Origin: Streptomyces sp. YIM 130001 | GTDB taxonomy: Bacteria; Actinomycetota; Actinomycetes; Streptomycetales; Streptomycetaceae | Assembly: GCF_003574445.1 (NCBI RefSeq) | Contig: NZ_KZ984567.1 | Location: 62,248 to 126,247 of the forward strand | Length of the DNA stretch: 64,000 bases | Direction of reading: 5' to 3' | In this document: positions 58,600 to 64,000 of the stretch, one piece after another | Position numbering within the stretch: position 1 is the stretch's first letter | Layout: the number at the start of each line of letters is the position of its first letter | The notes under the pieces: model-generated | Seen by the model: the letters and a program-made list of their open reading frames with translations, nothing else | Databases searched by the model: none | Told to the model about the DNA's origin: nothing | Position numbers and translations under genes: made by a program

Positions 58600-60153
58600 A
58601 TGCTCAAGCGCACCCCGTCGGCGGCCCGAGTCCGCACTTCGGTGCTGGCCACGGTCGTCGTGACCACGCTCTCGGTCACCGGACTGCAGGCCTCCGCAGC
58701 GCCCGAGCAGGCCGACGAACCCATGAACCAGGCCTTCGAGCAGGCCGCCGAGGACTACGGCGTCCCGCGGGACCTGCTGACCGCGCTCGGCTACGGCGAG
58801 ACCCACCTGGACGGTCACGACGGCCGCCCGAGCCAAGCCCGCGGTTACGGCGTCATGCATCTCGTGGACAACCCCACCCACCACTCGCTGCAGCAGGCCG
58901 CCGAGATCACCGGCCGCAGCACCACCGAGCTGCGCCGCGACACCGCGGCGAACATCGAGGGCGGCGCGGCGGTCCTGCGCGCGCACGCCGACGCACTCGG
59001 CCTCGACCGGTCCGAGCGTGGCGACATCAACGCCTGGTACCCGGCCGTCGCCCGCTACGGCAACACCGAGGGCGCCTCCGCGAAGCTCTACGCGGACGCC
59101 GTCTACGACTTCCTGGCCGAAGGCCTGACCACCACCGTCGACGGCGAGGAGATCGCGGTCGACGGCCGCAAGGTGTCGCCCGCGCGAGGCGCACTCGCCG
59201 AGGCCGACATGGGCACGAAGAGCGAGGACTACCCGCCCGCGCTCTGGGTCCCGGCCTCGACCAGCAACTACGCGTCCGGCCGTTCGGCCACGATCAGTCA
59301 GGTCGTCGTCCACGTGACCCAGGGCTCGTACGCGGGCACGGTGAGCTGGTTCCAGAACCCGGAGGCGGAGACCAGCTCGCACTATGTGGTCCGGTCCTCG
59401 GACGGCGAGGTCACCCAGATGGTGCGCGACGCCGACACCGCGTGGCACGCCCGCAGCGCGAACGCCTCGGCGCTCGGCATCGAGCACGAGGGCTACGTCG
59501 ACGACCCGAGCTGGTTCACCGACTCGATGTACCGGTCGTCCGCGGCGCTCACCAAGCACCTGTGCGACAAGTACGGCATCCCGAAGGACCGCGAGCACAT
59601 CGTCGGCCACGTCGAGGTGCCGGGCAACGATCACACCGACCCGGGTCCGCACTGGAACTGGGAGTACTACATGGAGCTCGTCGGCGGTGACTCCGGCGGC
59701 GGCACCCCGAGCGACGGCCTGAGCTTCACCTCGTACGAGAAGCAGCGCAGCGGCTCGACCGGTGCGCAGGTCAAGGCCGTGCAGTCGCTGCTCAGCACGC
59801 ACGGGTACGAGGCCGGGGCGGCGGACGGCGACTTCGGCACGTCGACGCTGGCCGCGGTGAAGGCGTTCCAGAAGGACATCGGGCTCGAGGCCGATGGCGT
59901 CGTGGGCGCCAAGACCTGGACCGCGCTCCTGGCCGCGGGCTCCAAGAGCAAGGTCAGCAAGGGCAGTTCGGGCGATGCGGTGACGCGGCTGCAGCGGGCG
60001 CTGACCGCGGCGCTGGGCTCCACCGTCGGCATCGACGGCACGTTCGGCGCCAAGACGGACACCGCGTTGCGCAGCTACCAGAAGAGCCACGGGCTGACCG
60101 TGGACGGTGTGGCAGGCGACGCCACCTGGAAGGCACTGCAGGCGGGCAACTGA
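58600..60153 (+). CDS. Secreted N-acetylmuramoyl-L-alanine amidase with lytic-transglycosylase-like and peptidoglycan-binding domains
   Basis: 517 aa. Signal peptide about 1-34. Region 42-150 (QAAEDYGVPRDLLTALGYGE, THLDGHDGRPS, GYGVMHLVD) resembles a lysozyme-like SLT fold with a possible catalytic Glu in GYGETHL. The amidase_2 domain (about 205-365) has zinc-ligand His in VVHVTQGSYAGTVSWFQNPE, ALGIEHEGYVDDP, and HIVGHVEVPGNDHTDPGPHW. Two peptidoglycan-binding domains follow (about 380-445, 450-515; VKAVQSLLSTHGYEAGAADG and VTRLQRALTAALGS). Cleaves peptidoglycan during growth or turnover. Confidence 0.93.
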   Translation: MLKRTPSAARVRTSVLATVVVTTLSVTGLQASAAPEQADEPMNQAFEQAAEDYGVPRDLLTALGYGETHLDGHDGRPSQARGYGVMHLVDNPTHHSLQQAAEITGRSTTELRRDTAANIEGGAAVLRAHADALGLDRSERGDINAWYPAVARYGNTEGASAKLYADAVYDFLAEGLTTTVDGEEIAVDGRKVSPARGALAEADMGTKSEDYPPALWVPASTSNYASGRSATISQVVVHVTQGSYAGTVSWFQNPEAETSSHYVVRSSDGEVTQMVRDADTAWHARSANASALGIEHEGYVDDPSWFTDSMYRSSAALTKHLCDKYGIPKDREHIVGHVEVPGNDHTDPGPHWNWEYYMELVGGDSGGGTPSDGLSFTSYEKQRSGSTGAQVKAVQSLLSTHGYEAGAADGDFGTSTLAAVKAFQKDIGLEADGVVGAKTWTALLAAGSKSKVSKGSSGDAVTRLQRALTAALGSTVGIDGTFGAKTDTALRSYQKSHGLTVDGVAGDATWKALQAGN

Positions 60154-60178
60154 CGCACTGACACCCCTGCCGCAAGCG

Positions 60179-60210
60179 AGGCGCCGCGGATCCGTCCTTC
60201 CGCGGCGCCT
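60179..60210. terminator. Strong hairpin between amidase and ferredoxin genes
   Basis: AGGCGCCGCGG (60179-60189), 10-nt loop, CCGCGGCGCCT (60200-60210): perfect 11-bp stem, followed on the plus strand by TTC. It separates two convergent genes and probably ends both transcripts. Confidence 0.85.
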
Positions 60211-60263
60211 TCGGCGTGCCCGGCGTCCACCTCGTTCCGGAGGAGCACTCGGGCGGACGTGCG

Positions 60264-60680
60264 TCAGGCCGACGCGCGCCGAGGTGGCGCGATCGTGTAC
60301 AGCTCCAGGATGTCCGGCAGCGGAGCCACTCCCGGGCCGCCGGCACGCACCCAGCCGATGATGTCCTCGGTCGCGTCGGTGTCGTTGACCAGCCCGAGCC
60401 ACACCGGCCTGCCGCCCGCGGCCCGTCCTGCGGAGGACGGCTGTACGACGACCACATTCGCCTGCTCGCAGACGTCCAGGCATTCGGAAATACGGACCGG
60501 AGCCTCGGCCCGTAGCCGCTCGGTCTGCGCCCGGTGGTCGACGCCCGGCACCTTCGCCGTGCCGCAGCAGCAGTCCCGGCAGACCACGACCCGGCACGGT
60601 GCCGGGCTCCGAGCCCCTCCGGTGTCCGTCCCGCTGCTGGTCGCCGGTCCGGTCCGTTCGGGGCCAGGTGTCGTACGCAT
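60264..60680 (-). CDS. (2Fe-2S) ferredoxin-like (thioredoxin-fold) protein under B12 riboswitch control
   Basis: 138 aa from ATG 60680, with GGAGG 7 nt upstream. The N-terminal 30 residues are unstructured; then CRVVVCRDCCCGTAKVPG and ISECLDVCEQANVVVVQPSS supply the four cysteines of a thioredoxin-like [2Fe-2S] ferredoxin. The C-terminus AGGPGVAPLPDILELYTIAP is conserved in the family. The cobalamin riboswitch in its leader predicts expression when B12 is scarce, pointing to a role in cobalamin or cobalt acquisition, or in a B12-independent alternative. Confidence 0.88.
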   Translation of the reverse strand: MRTTPGPERTGPATSSGTDTGGARSPAPCRVVVCRDCCCGTAKVPGVDHRAQTERLRAEAPVRISECLDVCEQANVVVVQPSSAGRAAGGRPVWLGLVNDTDATEDIIGWVRAGGPGVAPLPDILELYTIAPPRRASA

Positions 60681-60693
60681 CGCGTTCCTCCGT

Positions 60694-60712
60694 CCGGGGA
60701 AATCCGCCCCGG
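60694..60712 (-). promoter_or_regulatory. Hairpin between the B12 riboswitch and the ribosome binding site
   Basis: CCGGGG (60694-60699) pairs with CCCCGG (60707-60712) in the transcript, immediately before the GGAGG of the ferredoxin gene. Its position suits an expression platform controlling ribosome access. Confidence 0.45.
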
Positions 60713-60725
60713 TGCTGGTCGAGGT

Positions 60726-60880
60726 GGCGACTGCGTGAGTCTCCTGGCTCTCGGTTCTTCGCTCGTCCCGGCTCTGCCACCCGTACAGCCGCACGGGCAC
60801 TGGCCGATCGGAAGTCGCTCGCCGATCACAGTGGCGGGACCGCGCCGGATTCACACCGGCTTCCTCGGACCGCAGTCGCC
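60726..60880 (-). ncRNA. Cobalamin riboswitch
   Basis: On the minus strand the leader contains the conserved segments GAGGAAGCCGGTGTGAATCC, then GGCGCGGTCCCGCCACTGTG (B12-box with GCCACTG) and, towards the 3' end, AGCCAGGAGACTCACGCAG. P1 closes with a perfect 10-bp stem, GGCGACTGCG (60871-60880) with CGCAGTCGCC (60726-60735). These are the diagnostic elements of the AdoCbl class. It controls the ferredoxin-like gene at 60264-60680 and lies 210 bp from mutA, whose enzyme needs B12. Confidence 0.95.
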
Positions 60881-61090
60881 CGGGGGTGACTGACACCCCC
60901 TGGTCGCGGCACATCATTCCATCGACGGCACCCGGGCCGATGCGGTGGTCGGCGGCACCGGCGGTACGCAAGAGCGGCGAAGTCCCTTCCCGTACCCACT
61001 CGCTGGGGGAATTGCATCCCCCACCGGGCGAGAAGAAGGTCACAGCCGGTCAGGACCTGCACATCTGCCGCCTTGGCCTACCATCCGAGC

Positions 61091-62896
61091 ATGACGGTCC
61101 TGCCAGACGACGACCTCTCCTTGGCGACCGAATTCCCTGACGCGACACGTGAACAGTGGCGGCACCTCGTGCTCGGTGTGCTGCGCAAGTCGGGCAAGGA
61201 AGTCGACGAGGCCGAGGCGGAGCAAGCCCTCTCCACACCGCTGGATGACGGGCTGCACACCCTGCCCCTGTACACGGCGCAAGACGCCGCACCCAGTCCC
61301 GGGCTGCCGGGCTTCACCCCCTTCGTACGCGGCGGCCGGCCCGAGGGCAACGCCCTGGGCGGCTGGGACGTGCGCCAGCAGCACTCGGTGGCGGACAACG
61401 ACGCCGTCCTCGCCGACCTGGAGAACGGCGTCACCTCCCTGTGGCTCACGGTCGGCGCCCGGGGCATCCCGGTCGACGCGCTCGGGCGGGTACTCGACGG
61501 CGTCTACCTCGACCTCGCGCCGATCGTCCTGGACGCGGCGGACGAGACCGGGCCGGCCGGGCGCCAGTTGCTGCGGCTCTACGAAGAGCGGGGCGTCTCC
61601 CCCGGCGCGGCACGCGGCAGCCTGGGCGCCGACCCGCTCGGCCACGAGGCCCGCACCGGCGGAACGTACGACTCCGCTCCGGTGGCCGCTCTGGCCCTGG
61701 AGTGCAGCGAGCGGTACCCGGGTGTGCGGGCGCTGACGGTCGATGCGCTGCCGTATCACGAGGCGGGTGGCTCGGCCGCCGAGGAGCTGGGCTGCTCGCT
61801 GGCGACCGCGGTGGCCTATCTCCGGGACCTGACCGGGCACGGCCTGAGTGCCGAACAGGCTTGTGGCCAGCTGGAGTTCCGTTACGCGGCGACCGCCGAC
61901 CAGTTCCTGACCGTGGCCAAGCTGCGCGCGGCGCGGCGGTTGTGGGCGCGGGTGGCTGAGGTGTGCGGGGCGCCGGCCGCGGGTGCGCAGCGCCAGCATG
62001 CGGTGACGTCGACGGTGATGATGACGCGTCGTGATCCGTGGGTGAACATGCTGCGCGGCACCGTCGCCACATTGGCCGCCGGGGTGGGCGGTGCGGACGC
62101 GGTGACCGTGCTGCCCTTCGATCATGCGATCGGCCGGCCGGACGCGTTCGCGCGGCGGATCGCGCGCAACACGTCGACGATTCTGATCGAGGAGTCGCAT
62201 CTGTCCCGGGTCGTCGACCCTGCGGGCGGCTCCTGGTACGTGGAGCGACTTACGGACGAACTCGCCCGTGCGGGCTGGGAGTTCTTCCAGGAGATCGAGC
62301 GGGCGGGCGGCCAGGCCGCTGCGCTCGCGTCAGGTCTGGTGCGTGAGCGGATCGCCGGCACCTGGGCCGCGCGCAGTGCGAAGCTCGCCAAGCGGCGTGA
62401 ACCGGTCACCGGTGTCAGTGAGTTCCCGCAGCTGGCCGAGAAGCCGGTCGTACGGGAGCCCGCGCCGGAGCCGCCCCCCGGTGGTCTCCCGCGGGTCCAT
62501 CGTGACGAGGCGTTCGAGTCGCTGCGCGAACGCTCGGACGCACATCTCGCGGCGACCGGCGCCCGGCCCCGGGTGTATCTGGCCGCCCTCGGCCCGGCAG
62601 CCGCACACACGGCGCGGCTCACCTTCGCCGCCAACCTCTTCCAGGCGGGTGGAATCGAGCCGGTCACCGACGGCACGTTCACGCAGAGCGGGGCGCCGGA
62701 GGCCTGCCTGTGCTCCAGCGACGCGGTCTACGAGGAGCAGGCCGCAGACACGGTGCGCACCCTGCGCGATTCCGGCGCGCGGCATGTGTTCCTCGCCGGG
62801 CGGGGGTCGTACGACGGCGTCGACACCCAGGTCTTCGCCGGCTGCGACGTCGTCGCCGTGCTCACCGCCACGCTCGACCGCATGGGAGTGTCCTGA
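61091..62896 (+). CDS. mutA: Methylmalonyl-CoA mutase small subunit
   Basis: 601 aa from ATG 61091. There is no ribosome binding site; TACCAT ends 6 nt before the ATG, so the mRNA is probably leaderless. Mutase barrel segments AAGTGGTYDSAPVAALALEC-like (RTGGTYDSAPVAALALECSE), PFDHAIGRPDAFARRIARNT and HLSRVVDPAGGSWYVERLTD are present. As in other small subunits, the C-terminal B12-type domain (from about 490) lacks the DxHxxG cobalamin motif (TQSGAPEACLCSSDAV instead). It is structural for the heterodimer with MutB, which converts methylmalonyl-CoA and succinyl-CoA. Confidence 0.95.
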   Translation: MTVLPDDDLSLATEFPDATREQWRHLVLGVLRKSGKEVDEAEAEQALSTPLDDGLHTLPLYTAQDAAPSPGLPGFTPFVRGGRPEGNALGGWDVRQQHSVADNDAVLADLENGVTSLWLTVGARGIPVDALGRVLDGVYLDLAPIVLDAADETGPAGRQLLRLYEERGVSPGAARGSLGADPLGHEARTGGTYDSAPVAALALECSERYPGVRALTVDALPYHEAGGSAAEELGCSLATAVAYLRDLTGHGLSAEQACGQLEFRYAATADQFLTVAKLRAARRLWARVAEVCGAPAAGAQRQHAVTSTVMMTRRDPWVNMLRGTVATLAAGVGGADAVTVLPFDHAIGRPDAFARRIARNTSTILIEESHLSRVVDPAGGSWYVERLTDELARAGWEFFQEIERAGGQAAALASGLVRERIAGTWAARSAKLAKRREPVTGVSEFPQLAEKPVVREPAPEPPPGGLPRVHRDEAFESLRERSDAHLAATGARPRVYLAALGPAAAHTARLTFAANLFQAGGIEPVTDGTFTQSGAPEACLCSSDAVYEEQAADTVRTLRDSGARHVFLAGRGSYDGVDTQVFAGCDVVAVLTATLDRMGVS

Positions 62897-64000
62897 TGTC
62901 CATCCCCGACTTCTCCGCGATCGATCTGGGTACCCCTGCCGCTGACCCGGGCACCGACGAGTGGCGTGCGGCGGTCAAGAAGGCCGCAGGCGGGGACGAT
63001 CTGCTCTGGGAGACGCCCGAGGGCATCACGGTCAAGCCGCTCTACACCGGCCAGGACCTGGAGGGCCTCGACTTCCTCGACACCTACCCGGGTATCGCAC
63101 CGTATCTGCGCGGCCCGTACCCGTCGATGTACGTCAACCAGCCCTGGACGATCCGCCAGTACGCCGGCTTCTCCACCGCCGAGGAGTCCAACGCCTTCTA
63201 CCGGCGCAATCTGGCGTCCGGCCAGAAGGGCCTGTCCGTCGCCTTCGACCTGCCCACGCACCGCGGCTACGACAGCGACCACCCCCGCGTGACGGGTGAC
63301 GTCGGCATGGCCGGAGTGGCGATCGACTCGATCTACGACATGCGGCAGCTCTTCGACGGCATCCCCCTCGACAAGATGTCCGTGTCGATGACGATGAACG
63401 GCGCCGTCCTGCCCGTACTCGCCCTCTACATCGTGGCCGCCGAGGAACAGGGCGTATCACCCGAGAAGTTGGCCGGGACCATCCAGAACGACATCCTCAA
63501 GGAGTTCATGGTCCGCAACACCTACATCTATCCGCCGAAGCCGTCGATGCGGATTATCTCCGACATCTTCGCCTACACCTCCGAGCGGATGCCCCGGTAC
63601 AACTCCATCTCCATCTCCGGGTACCACATCCAAGAGGCCGGTGCCACAGCCGACTTGGAGCTGGCCTACACACTCGCCGACGGGGTGGAGTACATCCGGG
63701 CGGGCCGGGAGGCGGGCCTGGACGTGGACGCGTTCGCGCCGCGGCTCTCCTTCTTCTGGGCGATCGGCATGAACTTCTTCATGGAGGTCGCCAAGCTGCG
63801 CGCCGCCCGGCTCCTGTGGGCCAAACTGGTCGGGCAGTTCGAGCCGAAGAACGCCAAGTCCCTTTCCCTGCGCACCCATTCTCAGACCTCGGGCTGGTCC
63901 CTGACCGCGCAGGACGTCTTCAACAACGTGACACGCACCTGCGTGGAGGCAATGGCAGCCACCCAGGGCCACACCCAGTCACTGCACACCAACGCCCTCG
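62896..64000 (+). CDS. mutB: Methylmalonyl-CoA mutase large subunit (3' end cut by window edge)
   Basis: 368 residues visible of about 730, from ATG 62896, overlapping the mutA stop (TGATG), so translation is coupled. The substrate barrel is highly conserved: YVNQPWTIRQYAGFSTAEES with Tyr at the adenosylcobalamin/CoA site, HRGYDSDHPRVTGDVGMAGV, SVSMTMNGAVLPVLALYIVA and LSLRTHSQTSGWSLTAQDVF. The cobalamin-binding C-terminal domain lies beyond the window. AdoCbl-dependent radical isomerisation linking propionate, odd-chain and branched-chain breakdown to succinyl-CoA. Confidence 0.96.
   Translation, partial: MSIPDFSAIDLGTPAADPGTDEWRAAVKKAAGGDDLLWETPEGITVKPLYTGQDLEGLDFLDTYPGIAPYLRGPYPSMYVNQPWTIRQYAGFSTAEESNAFYRRNLASGQKGLSVAFDLPTHRGYDSDHPRVTGDVGMAGVAIDSIYDMRQLFDGIPLDKMSVSMTMNGAVLPVLALYIVAAEEQGVSPEKLAGTIQNDILKEFMVRNTYIYPPKPSMRIISDIFAYTSERMPRYNSISISGYHIQEAGATADLELAYTLADGVEYIRAGREAGLDVDAFAPRLSFFWAIGMNFFMEVAKLRAARLLWAKLVGQFEPKNAKSLSLRTHSQTSGWSLTAQDVFNNVTRTCVEAMAATQGHTQSLHTNAL

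Noticed and set aside
58588..60780. Long minus-strand frame opposite the amidase.
   Set aside because: Antisense shadow of a gene with four recognised domains and a signal peptide.
1..64000. tRNA, rRNA, CRISPR arrays, insertion sequences with transposase, att sites.
   Set aside because: No cloverleaf-like T-loops, no regularly spaced repeats and no transposase or integrase motifs were seen; a tRNAscan or CRISPR search was not possible here.

Overview
The window is high-GC actinobacterial DNA, almost certainly Streptomyces or a close relative. The evidence is strong third-position GC bias, frequent GTG and TTG starts behind GGAGG-type ribosome binding sites, dense families of regulators, dehydrogenases and ABC transporters, a DUF574 methyltransferase, Tat-type and lipoprotein signals, and perfect-stem hairpins without U-tracts between convergent genes. 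No tRNA, rRNA, CRISPR array or intact insertion sequence was seen. The left edge cuts a sialidase-like gene and the right edge cuts mutB.

Layout. 0-8.4 kb: a secreted sialidase/BNR-like protein divergent from a LacI regulator, an amino-acid (GLFV) dehydrogenase, a DAO-type FAD oxidoreductase, and a MmyB-like regulator divergent from an SDR. 8.4-18 kb: an accessory-looking patch of small regulator/enzyme pairs, each with its own palindromic operator (Rrf2/NIPSNAP, TetR/NmrA, SDR/TetR). It is mixed with an AlaRS-like core protein and several decayed genes: an MFS fragment, a truncated quinone oxidoreductase, a merR with an in-frame stop and a methyltransferase fragment. 18-27 kb: an MFS transporter, a CmpX-like channel protein, DUF779, a TMEM165/GDT1 transporter behind a manganese (yybP-ykoY) riboswitch, a secreted phosphodiesterase, a DUF574 methyltransferase, and arginine deiminase with an APA-family antiporter.

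27-34 kb: a five-gene nickel/peptide ABC operon (nikABCDE type) behind a Nur-box-like palindrome, divergent from a secreted GH43 arabinanase-type enzyme. 34-40.7 kb: an acyl-CoA degradation block with two acyl-CoA dehydrogenases, a quinone oxidoreductase, a XRE-cupin regulator, a 2,4-dienoyl-CoA-reductase-like SDR and an enoyl-CoA hydratase. 40.7-58.3 kb: a DHFR-like protein, a prolyl oligopeptidase, PaaI, a LmbE-type deacetylase, a membrane-protein/glutamate-binding-protein pair, a glycine betaine/choline ABC system split over both strands, secreted hydrolases, a crotonase, an LLM F420-type oxidoreductase and a STAS protein. 58.3-64 kb: a secreted amidase with two peptidoglycan-binding domains, a thioredoxin-like ferredoxin gene under a cobalamin riboswitch, and mutA-mutB.

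How the parts work together. Much of the window looks like catabolism and nutrient scavenging: glycan degradation, amino-acid and arginine breakdown, acyl-CoA oxidation and methylmalonyl-CoA entry to the TCA cycle, with metal, B12 and osmolyte homeostasis. A notable feature is the density of cis-regulatory DNA that can be read directly: two metabolite/metal riboswitches and about a dozen palindromes next to local regulators. One operator core (CAACGTTG) occurs both beside lacI at 1.1 kb and in front of the GH43 gene at 32.8 kb, suggesting a small glycan regulon. A second shared motif, MerR-like, links the broken merR region at 12.5 kb to the betaine operon at 54.0 kb.
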